NCBI RefSeq assembly: GCF_027744825.2
Contig: NC_071343.1
Coordinates: 16,178,366-16,242,365 of the forward strand
Length of the DNA: 64,000 bases
Origin: Synchiropus splendidus
Lineage: Eukaryota; Chordata; Actinopteri; Syngnathiformes; Callionymidae
Direction: 5' to 3'
Positions within the stretch are counted from its first letter, which is position 1, and every line of letters begins with the position of its first letter. Under the pieces are notes generated by a model, which saw nothing but the letters and a program-made list of their open reading frames with translations, made no database searches and was not told the origin of the DNA. The translations under genes were made by a program, and so were the position numbers. Below are positions 1 to 12,600 of the stretch, piece by piece.

Positions 1-1
1 C

Positions 2-310
2 AGGAGAGACGGAGGGAAAGAAGACGAGTCTGAGTTTGGACAGAACCGTTATTCCTGGAGTCTGAGCTGCTCTGATGATGCTGGATATAAAGTCTGTCAC
101 AATAAGACAGAAACTGTCATCCAGAGCTCAGAAGTCTCTCACAGAGTTGCAGTGTCAGTGAACTTGGTTGCTGGAGTTCTGACCTTCAACAGAGTCTCCT
201 CTGATGAACTCATCCACCTCCACACCTTCTTCATCTCCACTGAACCTCTGTACCTGGGCTTTGGACTCACAGAGGCTCCTGGTTCCTCAGTGTGTGTGTG
301 TGAGACTTAA
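2..310 (+). CDS. B30.2 (PRY-SPRY) terminal exon, 3' part
   Basis: This is the last part of a B30.2 domain exon whose start lies before the window. It reads [19 protein letters not shown] and continues to a stop at 308-310, closely matching the three complete B30.2 exons further along (13752, 32216 and 50211). B30.2 domains form a beta-sandwich that binds protein or other ligands, and in fish NLRs they are the C-terminal module. This copy diverges after SSEVSH, carries a different last strand region (VAVSVNLVAGVLTF) and ends SSVCVCET. It shows that the receptor array continues upstream. The parent could be an NLR or an Ig-type unit; nothing in the window decides this. Confidence 0.9.
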   Translation, partial: RRDGGKEDESEFGQNRYSWSLSCSDDAGYKVCHNKTETVIQSSEVSHRVAVSVNLVAGVLTFNRVSSDELIHLHTFFISTEPLYLGFGLTEAPGSSVCVCET

Positions 311-640
311 ACGACTTAAGAGTGTATTGCCGCAACAAACTCACAACTGCTAAAGCTGTGAGTCAAATATCCTGTGAATCTTGAGACTAACTTTTAGCGT
401 GACAGCAATGCCTGAACATACAAACAACACTTTGACCGTAAGCGTCACTACTGTTAGCTAAACCTCCACATGGCAACAGGCAAGCTAGCTGCTACACCTT
501 TCCCCCCTTCAGTTGGAACAATCATTCAACATGGACATGCTTTTTCTATTTGACTGTTGTCACTTAACTCAATGTCTTTCAAGTAACCGGGTAACTTGGT
601 TTCCCTTTATGACTGTCTTAAAGGAGTTCCTGTTCTCTCT
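311..640. other. Intergenic, nothing recognised
   Basis: This stretch holds the 3' flank of the B30.2 exon. No coding sequence, RNA gene or clear repeat was seen. Confidence 0.6.
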
Positions 641-2890
641 AAAGAAGTCTGATCTGTTTCTGTCGATCTACTTTCAGTAGAGGGCACTGCCCGCTCTTTA
701 AGTACCAGATCTTCCACTGCTTCCCACCATGTCTTGGATCTGGAGGTGGTGACTGTATCGAGCCGTTTGGTTGGTCTGTAGCAACAATTTCAACTGATTG
801 ATAAGAATCTGGTCGACATGTCTGCAAACAACTGTGCCATTTCCGAACATCACTCTGTCTGACACTTTACGGTCCTGCGCTGAAGTTGCGAGTCGTGAAT
901 CTCTCACTGATCTTAAACCAACGTCCCTTTTTGTTTTTTATCTCTGTCTTCTTTTTTTTTCTCTTGTTTGTCATACACCCTCTTTGTCATATCTGGATGA
1001 ATTTAATTTTGGATGTGTATCTATTTGGACATGTATCTATTTTCCCCAGAAATGGTCCTGCATAGTCCACATTCTCTGGCCATTCCCATGGTGCCAGTGC
1101 CGGAACATTCCTGAACTCTTGACACTTTAAACAATTCTTCACTGTGTTCTCGATATCTTTATCTAACTTGGACACCGCACATAACTTCTTGCCAAAGACA
1201 CTCCTGGACACCACCACCACACGGCCATTCTTAATGCTTAGTTCTTGCTTTCTGACTAAATAGCGTGGAAATTCATGGCCTGTTTCTTCTTCTAAACCTC
1301 CTCTGTGAACCATGTCCCTCCCTCCAGACAGCACTGGGTCTTTATCTGTCCATGTCTTTACCTGCTCCAAAGTCACAAGCGTGATGTCTGAACTTCCCAG
1401 CATGAGAACGCGTCCCTCTGCTGTGACGACATCAGGCTTTCAGGCAAACGTAAGCCACTTCATGCATCAGCATTACTGTGGTATTTCTCGTCTTTGTATA
1501 CTATGGCACACTCATAGGCTTGAAGTGCCCATCTCTGGATTCTGTGGAACTGCTTTCAACCCGTTAAAAAGTGACAACAACAGTTTATGATCTGTCACAA
1601 AGGTGAATTTGTCCCCTTAAAGGTACTTGTGGAAGAGAGCAGTGGTCCCCAATCTTTTTATCACTGCGGACCGGTCAATGCTTTGACAATTGGAACGTGG
1701 CCCGGAGGTACAAAGTTGCCAATTTGAAGCGTCAGATAAGGCCTCTGCATGTGCCCACTAAGACTCACAAACTCTCCTCCTCTCAACTAGTGCCTCAATG
1801 CTCTCTGACTCTAGTCGCTATGGTAACGTTTAAACATGCCTTCAAAATAGCATAGAGATGCACCACAAAACTGAATATAAAGTGCATGAAAATTTTAAAT
1901 CACCATATCATTGCGCTTGTTCCTCTGCAACAAGACCATGAGGGAGTGACGGTAGACGGTCGCGATAAATCCATATTTCAAGTACGACTGCAGGTATTGT
2001 TTGTTATAAACTTTCTTCTTCTTGGAAGTCGTAGGCTCTTCTCCTGTCTCTTCACTGAGCCTTTTCCCCTTCACAAAGAAACGGCTGTTTCCTACTCATT
2101 TTGTGAGCTTCTGGGTTAAATGTTGGCTCTCAAGTGTCCGAGGATTAACCAAGAGAATCCGGTCATTTTTCAAAATAAAATGTTATTCAAAATAAAAGAT
2201 CCTTCAGGCTCAGATAATACACAAAATGGAAATAATTAATTATTTCTTGTGCAGCCCAGTACCAATTGATCCACGGACCGGTACCGTTCCCCGGACCAGG
2301 GGTTGGGGACCACTGGTGTCTGGAGTGTCAGAAGCCAGCATGACTGGTTTCTCTGCGTTGTACTGCACCAATACTTCAGCAGATGCCATCATTTCCCTTG
2401 ATTTGTTGAAAGCTGCATGTTGTGATTTCCTCTACTGCCACCTAATGTCTTTTTTAAGAAGTTGGTAAATGTGCTTACATAGTTGAAAGATCAGGGAAAA
2501 ACATTATATATTATTATAGTAATTTAACAGTCCCAAATAGGCGTTCAACTCTGTCACATGTCCTGTAGTCTCTGAGGTACTGCATGCTCTTGGTCATCTC
2601 TCCCTCTCACCAGGATGTCAGCCAAGAACATTGCCACTCCAGGGACGCCTTGCAACTCTTCCTCCATTGTCCTTGGAAAGATTGCTGGGCTTGAAGCTAC
2701 TCTTTGTAGGTGAACGATCCATTTTGCGTGTTGATGATCACATACTTCTTTGCGTCTTCACCTAATGGTATTTGGTCATATGCCTGACTCATATCCACTG
2801 TCGCATGTCTGATCTTTGCTCTAGAACCGTCACACTCAGAAGAGTGTAGAAAAACATTTTTTAAACTATTTGCAGTTGCAAGTGGCACTG
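640..2890 (-). mobile_element. Degenerate Ty3/gypsy pol relic
   Basis: Read on the minus strand from 2890 downwards, this is a decayed gypsy polymerase. Reverse transcriptase comes first: DMSQAYDQIPLGEDAKKYV at 2888-2697, then a FLADILV remnant of the catalytic YLDDILV motif near 2620. The start of RNase H follows (ASAEVLVQYNAEKPVMLASD near 2330-2420) and then the rest of RNase H (FTFVTDHKLLL near 1600). Next is an integrase zinc-finger remnant (NCLKCQEF) with a DYAGPFLGK segment at 1403-987, and finally an integrase C-terminal remnant (CRHVDQIL) near 800-830. Most of the integrase catalytic core is absent and stops or frameshifts break every part. A hAT-like element splits it at 1640-2315. 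It is not functional. Confidence 0.8.
1640..2315. mobile_element. hAT-like non-autonomous element nested in gypsy
   Basis: The ends form inverted repeats of 15 nt with one mismatch (CAGTGGTCCCCAATC at 1640 and its complement ending at 2315). Just inside them are the typical subterminal 'ggaccggt' repeats near 1669 and 2277. The end sequence matches a widespread vertebrate hAT/Charlie-like family as I remember it. No transposase frame is visible in 676 bp. It sits inside the gypsy RNase H sequence. I could not find a convincing 8-bp target duplication. Confidence 0.65.
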
Positions 2891-3561
2891 GATAATACTT
2901 TAGTATGTCAGTAGTCTAAAATATTCAACAACATGCCTCATAAAATATTTCCATAAATACATATTTTAACCGTATTATTATTACTGTTGTTAATAATATA
3001 ATACTACTACTAATAATAATAATAATAAATACACAGTTGCCCCCATTTAATTAGGGCCCCATAAATAACACTAGTGAATTAATCTTAAACATATAATTAA
3101 GCTAAAATAACGTGCGTGAGAGACAACTGCCACTGCTCAATGACAGAGCACTGACAACCACATGGCCTCCGTCCCTCGCCTCCACTTCACTAAGTGTGTG
3201 GTCCTACGACCTAATAAAACAAAAACAAACAAAAAAACACAAGCCACAGCTTATATAATTTTATTTTGCTTGTTCGTGAGCACATAATCGGCGTCAATAA
3301 ATAAGTGGCGACAGTTCGCCTCAACAGATACTGAACATGCAGCTTTGGTGCCCCCTGGTGGCTGCGGGGCGCATATACCAGGAAGAAACGGCCGTGGAGT
3401 CTAGTGCACGTCGACTGTCTGTGTTTGCAAAACTAGAAATACAGCAAGTTATTTCAACAATTGACTTCTGTATTAAACTGTTGGAGTGCACCTAAGTTTA
3501 TGACCTACATTTATCATATCAAGTTGAACTTCCTGTTGATGAGACTGTGACGCACTTGGAG
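2891..3561. repeat. AT-rich intergenic stretch with a (TAA)n tract
   Basis: The stretch is AT-rich and carries a short TAA/TAC microsatellite at about 2985-3030. No gene or recognisable element was found. Confidence 0.6.
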
Positions 3562-3576
3562 GAAAGTGAAAGTGAA
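3562..3576 (+). promoter_or_regulatory. ISRE/IRF-type site upstream of NLR 1
   Basis: The sequence GAAAGTGAAAGTGAA contains perfect matches to the IRF core GAAANNGAAA. It lies 589 bp before the start codon of the first NLR gene and about 470 bp before its first recognised exon. Such sites confer interferon and IRF responsiveness in vertebrate immune genes. The match is seen in the sequence; its use is inferred. Confidence 0.55.
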
Positions 3577-4047
3577 GCCGAAGTTCTCTGCACTTGGGTT
3601 TGTTTGACTGACGGAAGATTGAGAGAGGACTCGGCCGCAGAGGTAAATACGGCATCGTAGTAGGCAACGGTGAGTTTGTCCAATAGTGACGTCATAGTTC
3701 ACCTGAAGCTTCCTAACTTGCAATTCTTGCGAGATGGACGTAAAATAAAAGGACGCCGCCAATGTTGCGTCATTCCGGATTATTCCCTCTTCACTTTAGG
3801 GAATAACCTGAATCCAATCGTTATCAATTGTTCCTTTGACATAAGAACTGAATGAGTTGTGACAATTTATTCACACGAAACGCGTCACTGTGCGAAAATG
3901 AGGGCGGAAATGACATACCATTTCCCGCCAGTAGCTGTCAGTAGCTTTATTTTAAATCTCGCTCCAGGCGACACACTCGTCACGAGCGGAAGTGAGGTGT
4001 GGAATGCGAGTACAAACACAAACAACACCACTGTTCGTCTTTTACAG
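3577..4047 (+). other. Probable 5' flank / leader intron of NLR 1
   Basis: The region ends in a good acceptor (tcttttacag at 4038-4047) before the exon carrying the start codon. An upstream non-coding exon is therefore likely somewhere here or further upstream. No coding sequence is seen. Confidence 0.4.
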
Positions 4048-4150
4048 GACACAGCAGCTCGCGCACAGAGTGAGCTCCATCGATGAAGGAGTTTCTGTGA
4101 GCAGCGTCAGAAGAAGAAGCTGAGCTCAGCTGGAAGCTCCACCTCCAAAC

Positions 4151-6639
4151 ATGGACACAAGTCAGAGCAGAGAGCTGCTCCCAGGTCAGTGACCTCCCAC
4201 CTGTCCACACATGAGGAGCGAATGGATGAGTCATGTCACAGCAGCCAAGTAAACACTAGACTCTACATAAAGTGGTGAAGCAGCCACATGTTGCTGTGTT
4301 TGGCAAAGGTTTCTACAGGAACTACTTCGACTAGTTCAACGACACATTTCATCATCAGCTGGTTCCTTCATTGTTCATTGTTTTATGATTGTTTCTTGTC
4401 AATAGTTTGTTCATCGTTCCATAAACAAAGTAGTGGTGTTGCTGCGAGCTATTTTGTTTCAATATCATCACCAAAGCCCAAACAGAACCACACCATGTGT
4501 GAGATTCTTCAGATGAAGTTTGGACTCCTGATCCAACCAGAGTTCACGTCAGCGTTGAGGGAACAGTGTTTCCTCATTGTTGCTCTCTCTTCTAGCTGCA
4601 CTAGTAACAGATTCAGCTTTCACCTCGACAGCATATTCTCTGAAACATGAGCAACAGCTTGCCACTCGAATATTCCAAATAATTATGGAAGAAAAACAGT
4701 TGAGTGGCAGACAGAAGATTCTACTAACACCATGGGAGGAACTGAGGCTGTGTCACACATTCTAAACCATGTCACTGACTGAAGTGAAATAGACACCAAA
4801 GACAGAGACATCAGAATGAACAGGTTCACAGTTGGTTCATCAGGAAGTAATACAAGAGGTTCAGTTCACGTTTGCTCCAAAAGCCTGACAACACTGTCAT
4901 ATATAGTGTGGAGGATGGGGTGTTGTGCGTGAACCAACTGAACCACCTTTCTGAAACTGGCCCTGATGCAGCTTGATTGCCAGTGACATTGATGTTCACT
5001 TCATTTAAAAAAAGAGCAACACTCACACAACTCATTTCCACATGAAGGAACAAAGTGTGGTCGTCTTTAGATTTCTGTAGTTTGAAGCCAGGAATGGTCA
5101 GAAGGTCAGCATGAAGTTGAGCTGAGACTGAGATCAGTGAGCTCACAGTGAAGAACCAGTGGCTCTCATGAGCAGCAGGTTCTTCCAGCCACCATCAGAC
5201 CTCACCATGATGCTGCTGTGCTTGTGTGAAGGTGTGGACAGAGAGGAGGAAGCTCCTCCCTCTAAAGCCCCTCTGGGTGAGGACCATGGCAGCCAGACCA
5301 GAGCTCAGAGGTGAGAAGATCAGTTCTCCTGTCCGAGCTCCAAATACTTGAAACCATTTTCACACTGCAACTTCTGTGTTCAGATCAGAGACACTCACAT
5401 CAGAAGCTGCTGGACGAGGACACGGACCTGGACCTGCTCCCAGCTGTGTGTCTCTGAAGACTGACAGGTCGATGCATCATCCTATTGATTTCAAAGGTGG
5501 ACTAGAGCCTTCAGAAGAGAGGTGAGGGTTTCCTGTCCCGCTCCACTCATGTGATTGTTGAGTCTGTACAAAAGTCTCTGAGGCTCCTTCTGCTTGGACT
5601 GAAGCCCTCAGATGTTCACCAGCTTCATCTCAGTTGATATGTCAGCATGGACAACAATAATGGAGCCAATCACTGCTGCGGTCAGACAGACAGCTGCCGC
5701 TGGACTCAGAAAAAATTCCATACCTTCATGTCCAATATAATGAACTTTACTGCACTGGATCATTCATCTGTTGGTGAAGAACATTTTGAGTTACTGCGTC
5801 AAGCAGCAGAATTCTAAACAACTTCTTACGTTCTGATCCTCCAAGTCTTCTGGAAGCATTTTTATGAGATCAGATGAGACTGTCTTCATTCTTCCCACTA
5901 TCTGGAAATGCTGGTTGTTATGGCAGGATCTGGTGTTTATTCAACTGGAGTCAAAAGTGCTGCTCCACGACGAGGAAACTGCACATTCAAGAGAGGAAGC
6001 AGTGAACTGAACTGATGAAACATGAACTCATGACTAAAGTGTGTGACAAAGTTCACGTCTGTTTCATCTGGTTTCCATGAATCTGGAGCTCGATTGTTCT
6101 GTTTCAGCTGAGCTGCACCTGGAAGAGTCACAGTCTGAGTCTTGACCTTCATCAGATCATCAGTGTCCTTGTGAAAGTAGAGCTGATTTACTGCCTGATG
6201 TTCTTCACAGAGAGGATCAGCAGGTCTCAGATGTTCTCAGTCCCCAGTGTGTCCAGCAGCATCAGACAGATCTGGACTCCACACTTCAGGTTTGTTCAAG
6301 TGTTAGCTCCTCCTGCTAACTACAACAGATGCTAACACACCAGTCAGGATTCTGGTCACCTCTGAAGGTCAGCAGGTTTTCCTTCTGTCACATGATCAGG
6401 TCACATGTTTGTGTTTCAGCTGCTTGAGCAGACTGTCATGACCCTGGTGAAGAAGGAAGTGAGGAGAGTCCAAAGGTTCCTCAGTCCAGATGATCCCAAA
6501 TACCAGGATGATGAGGAAGAGCTGAAGGTGAAGTGTGATGGGGAGCAGATGAGGAGCAGCAGAGAAGCTTTCCTGGACTTCATCATGAACCTCCTGAGGA
6601 GCATGGGGGAGGAGGAGCTTGCTGGTCGTGTGTGGAGCA
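4151..6639 (+). CDS. NLR 1, N-terminal exons 1-5
   Basis: Exon 1 (acceptor at 4047, ATG at 4151, donor after 4184) encodes [11 protein letters not shown]. Exon 2 (5199-5310) encodes an acidic stretch with [19 protein letters not shown]. Exon 3 (5384-5521) encodes a Gly/Pro-rich linker with [17 protein letters not shown], a pattern common at the N-terminus of fish NLRC3-like proteins. Exon 4 (6211-6289) gives [20 protein letters not shown]. Exon 5 (6420-6639) gives a charged helical segment starting [20 protein letters not shown]. Phases are 1, 2, 2, 0 and 1, and join without a stop. Exon 2 has a weak pyrimidine tract, so its acceptor is the least certain boundary. I see no clear PYD or CARD signature. 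Confidence 0.65.
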
Positions 6640-9600
6640 GTAAGAGGATTTGAACCTTCGACCTGCTGAATGTGAATCCTTCAGTCTAAAAGTCCTTCTG
6701 AGCTGAAATATCTGGAGCGGATGAGAAGAATGATTGATCATGATGAATGAGCTTGATCAGCTTCACCTTCCAGCATCCTCTGATCATGTGACTTCTCTCT
6801 TCACTCAGTAAGTCGTGGTGGAGCGTGTGCAGGACGACTGAAGAGGAGCCAGCAGAAGAAGTTCCACAGTGTGTTTGAGGGGGTGGCTAAAGCAGGAAAC
6901 TCCGCCCCTCTGAATCAGATCTACACAGAGCTCTACATCACTGAGGGGGGCACAGACCAGGTCAACCAGGAGCACGAGGTCCGACAGATCGAAGCAGCAA
7001 CCAGGAACCAGACCAGAGCAGAAACTACCATCAGACAAGAAGACCTCTTTAAAGCCTCACCTGAGAGAGAGGGACCAATCAGGAGCCTGCTGACGAAGGG
7101 CGTGGCTGGCATTGGGAAGACCCTCCTGACACAGAAGCTGACTCTGGACTGGGCTGAAGACAAAGCCCACCAGAACTTCCACCTCATGTTTCCTTTCACC
7201 TTCAGAGAGCTGAACCTGCTGAAAGAGAAGAAGTTGAGTTTGGTGGAACTTGTTCATCGCTTCTTTCCTGAAACCAAAGAATCAGGACTCAGCAGCTTTG
7301 AAGGAGTCCAGGTTCTGTTCATCTTGGACGGTCTGGACGAGTGTCGACTCCCTCTGGACTTCAACAGTCGGGTCCTGACAGAAGCTACAGAGTCCACCTC
7401 AGTAGACGTCCTGCTGACCAACCTCATCAGGGGGAAGCTGCTTCCCTCAGCTCACCTCTGGATAACCACCCGACCTGCAGCAGCCAATCAGATCCCTCCT
7501 GAGTGCGTGGACATGGTGACAGAGGTCAGAGGGTTCACTGACCTCCAGAAGGAGGAGTACTTCAGGAAGAGGTTCAGAGATGAGGAGCAGACCACCATCA
7601 TCTCTCACATCAGGAGCTCACGAAGCCTCTACATCATGTGTCACATCCCCATCTTCTGCTGGATCACTGCCACAGTTCTGGAGGACATGTTGAAGAGCAG
7701 AGAGACCAGAGAGCTGCCCAAGACCCTGACTGAGATGTACATCCACTTCCTGGTGGTTCAGGCCAAAGTCAAGAAGATCAAGTACCATGGAGGAGCTGGG
7801 ACAGACACAGTTTGGGATCCTGAGAGCAGGAAGATGATTAAGTCTCTGGGAAAACTGGCTTTTGAGCAGCTGCAGAGAGGAAACTTGATCTTCTATGAAT
7901 CAGACCTCACAGAGTGTGGCATCGACATCACAGCTGCTGCAGTTTACTCAGGAGTCTTCACACAGATCTTCAGAGAGGAGAGAGGACTGTACCAGGACAA
8001 GGTCTTCTGCTTCATCCACCTGAGTCTTCAGGAGTTTCTGGCTGCTCTTCATGTCCACTTGATGTTCTTCAACTCTGGAGTTGATCTGCTTGATTCACAA
8101 CAAACATCTGTACTGACAAGACTCTTTAGAAACAAACGTCTTCCAGGACATTTCTACCAGAGAGCAATAGATGAAGCTGTAGAAAGTCCAAATGGACATC
8201 TGGACTTGTTCCTGCGTTTCCTTCTAGGTCTTTCTCTGCCGAGCAGCCAGAGTCTCCTTCCAGGTCTGTTGACACAGACAGGAAGTAGCTTCTGGACGCA
8301 TCAGGACACAGCAGAGCTCATCAAGAAGAAGATCAGTGAGAAAGCGTCTCCAGAGAGAATCATCAATCTGTTCCACTGTCTGAGTGAAGTGAAGGACACT
8401 TCTCTAGTGGAGCAGGTCCAACAGCAGCTGAGATCAGGGCGTATCTCCACAGATCAATTGTCTCCTGCTCAGTGGTCCACCCTGGCCTTCATCTTACTGT
8501 CCTCAGAGGAAGATCTGGAGGTGTTTGACCTGAAGAAATACTCTGCTTCAGAGGAGGCTCTTGAGAGGCTGCTGCCTGTGGTCCAAGCTTCAAAGGAAGT
8601 TCTGTGAGTGGATCAAACACTGAAACATCTCTGATGATGTGAACTGAACATGAAGGCTTTATTTCCTTGTTCTTTTTATTCAGACTGAGAGACTGTCAGC
8701 TGTCAGGGAGAAGTGGTTACCTTCTGTCCTCAGTCCTCAGGTCTCCGTCCTCTCGTCTGACACAACTGGACCTGAGCTACAACAAGCTGAAGGATCCAGG
8801 AGTGGAGCTGCTGTCTGCTGGACTGAAGAGTCCACACTGTCACCTGGAGACTCTCAGGTCAGAACACATCATGTGTCCAGCTTCAGAGCTGAGATGTGAA
8901 AGTATCTTTGAAATCAGACGTCCTCCTGAACACTCTCAACCAAGCATTCATAACGTGACTAGCCAAAAAGGACTAGGACACTTGACAATGTGGTTCATAC
9001 AGATCAATGTCTTTTTTTGAATGCAGACTATACAAAACTCACCAAATGACTGCCAAGTTGCTTGAAGGAGATTCTCCCCAATATTATTCCTGCTGATCAA
9101 ACTGGCTTTGGAAAACTAATCCGACTTCTCTTCAATATTGGTTGATTCACCCTGCCAGGAAATGTCCAAGTGTATTGTCTCCATGGATGCAGTGAAAGTA
9201 TCTAACAGACTGGAGTGGAACTCCTTATTCGAAACATTAAGAAAGCCTGGATTTGGTAGAATGTTCTTTATCGTGGCTTACATTTTTCGATGCAGCTCCA
9301 ACAGCTTTGGTTCTGACTCACCACATTTATTCAGGGCCATTTAATTTATATGGTGGCACTCGACAAGAGTGTCCTTTCAGCCCTCTTCTGTTTGTCCTTG
9401 AGCCACTAACCTTGGCTATACGAGCCAACGATTCAGTACTTGGTATTTATTAACAGAGGTACAGGTACTACAGTACATAAAGTATCATTATATGAGGACG
9501 ATTTGTAGCTACACACGTCTCAAGCACAAGCCACAATCTCTTTAGTTCTCAATCTGCTGAGGGAATTCAGGGAAATATCTGGATGCAAACTAACGTTGAC

Positions 9601-12600
9601 CTTAAATCTCAACACTGGGAATAACTTACAGAAAATTGTGTACACTTTTTGCGCAAAACTTTAATCAATTTATTGCTCAAACTCAACAGGATCTAGTTAA
9701 ATGGTCTTCACTTTTTATCTCCATGAAAGGTAGTAGTCGTAGTAGGTAGTGATACTTGTTGATGCCACTCGTCTCTTTCACAGGCTGAGCTGGTGTCATC
9801 TGTCAGAGAGAAGCTGTTCCCTTCTGTCCTCAGTCCTCAGCTCTCCGTCCTCTCTTCTGACACAACTGGACCTGAGCTACAACTATGACCTGAAGGATCC
9901 AGGAGTGGAGCTGCTGTCTGCTGGACTGAAGAGTCCACACTGTCACCTGGAGACTCTCAGGTCAGAACACATCATGTGTCCAGCTGAGTTGGATGAGATT
10001 GTGCTTGTTGTGGAAATTTTCGATGAAGAACGCTGATTTTGACTTGATGTCCATCACATGTGGCATCACATGTCCCACACCAACCCCAAAGCAGTTACCT
10101 TTTGTGGTTGTCCCTCCCTCAGAGCGCACACAACAACCATCCCTGACCTTCATGGCCTGCACCCATGACCAGTTACTTGAGCAAGAAAGAGTGACATGCT
10201 GTTCATTTTCCTGTCTGAGATAACATCTTCACATTATCAGACAAATTAATGCATAATATGGAATTAAAAAAACAAACTGAAAAAATGGCTGTGAAAAAAA
10301 ACTAAACCCTGAGTTGGATGAGATTGTGGAGCAGAAGTTTGTTTCCATCCCTCGTTCCAAACACACAGCAGCATCTTCCATCTGCATGTGATTTCATTAG
10401 GTGGTTTGTGGACGTGTGACTCAGTCATGACTCAATCTTGTTACTGTTCCTCTTGAATGTAGAAGAAACCAACAACATAACAATGAACGACCAGGTGCAA
10501 CTAATTTGATGAACTGACAGCAGCAGTGGAGTAACTGAGCTAAATGATCTGCCAGCCAACTCCATCATGACCTTGACCTTTCATTCCTCATTGTGCCGAT
10601 CAATGGCTCTGATAATGGTGACCCTGTGATGTCCTGATGCTGCTGTATAACGCCACTGTGTTGGGCACAAAGGCACGGAATAGTCAGTGAAGAATGATCT
10701 GTCATATCAGCAATATTGACCATATGTGGCCATGACAGAGGTGAGACCAGTTCCAGACTTGGAAAAACAGGGTTTAGAGATACTATGATTCAAAATGATG
10801 GAATTAGCCTCATCAGATAGGCTCGCTACAGTTGCTAGTAATGTTACTGTTGAATATTTTTATGAAGTTATTTCTGTTGAGTTGACTCCATTTCACATGT
10901 GGAGGTGAGATGATGGTTACCATGGGAACAGGCCAGCTGTGACCACTGGTCCAGATGAATCAAAACCTGCTGGTGATGAAATGCTAACACTCAGCTGCAG
11001 AGCTAACGCTATGGTTGCATCACTCAACACTTCAACACTGTAACAATGGATGACGACAAAGTCTGCCAACAGTCACAGACCACCCACACGGGGGCGCTGC
11101 AGTGCAGTGATGCCAGCACGCTGACTGGATGATTTCTGAATCCTTGGTCATGTTCCAAAAATCCAGCATCATTCACTGACGTCACTATAGTTTGTGTGGA
11201 AGTCTGCTCTTCTACAGAAGCTTTTCCTGCTCCATATTAGAGAGGGAGCTGACGATAAAGTCTTGTTGACAACAACACCCCCATTATTTTGTTCCTCTGT
11301 CATCTGCTTTGTGTTTTTGTCTTCACATTTAATCAAGTTGATCCTGACTGATATAAACTGCTTCAAATATTTCAACAATAATGTGATGATGATCTTCTGA
11401 ATGGAAAGTGTTCAGCGTGTCCTCAAATCACTCGTCTCTTTCACAGCCTGAGCTGGTGTCAGCTGTCAGAGAGAAGCTGTTCCCTTCTGTCCTCAGTCCT
11501 CAGCTCTCCGTCCTCTCGTCTGACACAACTGGACCTGAGCTACAACTATGACCTGAAGGATCCAGGAGTGGAGCTGCTGTCTGCTGGACTGAAGAGTCCA
11601 CACTGTCACCTGGAGACTCTCAGGTCAGATGCATTTGTCCTGCTGTGCTCTTTTTACTCTCCACCTCTGAACAGGAAATGCAAAAAGGAAGTGCAACAAA
11701 TGATTGATGAAATGCTGCAGTAACCACATGTGAACTGAGCATTTGCAAAAGTGAAACAAAAAAAAATCAATAAAACTGCATCTGCGGCTTTTAAATTATT
11801 ACCACTTTTTTCATCGTAATATGTATGTTAGAGAAGTATTCAGCTGATCTCTCCCTCCCTCTCTCTCTCTCTCTCTTCTCTGAGAGGAGGCAGGCTGTGC
11901 TGATAGACCTTCTCATTGCCATTTGGTGGAGCTCATGGCAGAGTAGTGCGTTGATCACATATCAAGTCACTGGACTCGAAAACCCTGAGAAATGGGACGT
12001 GTGGCGAGAGAGTGGGCCAAGCCTCATCTGTCTGAGCCTCAGGCCGACTGTGTGAGAGTTGGCAGCCCTGCCTTCAGGGCTGAAGCACAGATTGTGGAGC
12101 TCAACTGCTGCTGCTTCATGGCTCTGACAGTGGTTTGGAGCGTCTGGGTTCATTGTCTTTTCCCACACTGCACTACGACGAAGACAAATCCGTCACAGCC
12201 CATCAGCCAAAGTCCATAGACGTGAATAAATGACCATGTGAAGCAGCCATGTCTGCATTCTGTAGCTGATGCTCTGTAAACCAACAACTCTGGTGACATC
12301 AATATTGGGGCACTGCAGATCAATATTGGGGCGTCTGCCCTTGTGAACTATGTCTGGCAATGCCACTCGAAAATACAACAACATATTTCAAAGTTCAACA
12401 TCAAGTACAGATGCCACAGAATGAGGCGCTATCGCAGCATTAGCATTAGCTTCTGTCTCTTTAGTCAGAACCTTTCCAATTGGTTGACTCTTATTCGTCC
12501 CCCACACTCACCTCTGCTGCAATCAGCTCAAGCTATTGTGAGACAGAGGACGAAATAAAGAATTTCAAGTCTGGTCCAAATGGAGGATTGAAAAAGTCTC

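Noticed and set aside
6933..7257. Minus-strand frames across the NACHT exon (also 41240-41692)
   Set aside because: They are shadows of the strongly coding plus-strand NACHT exon and are duplicated only because that exon is duplicated.
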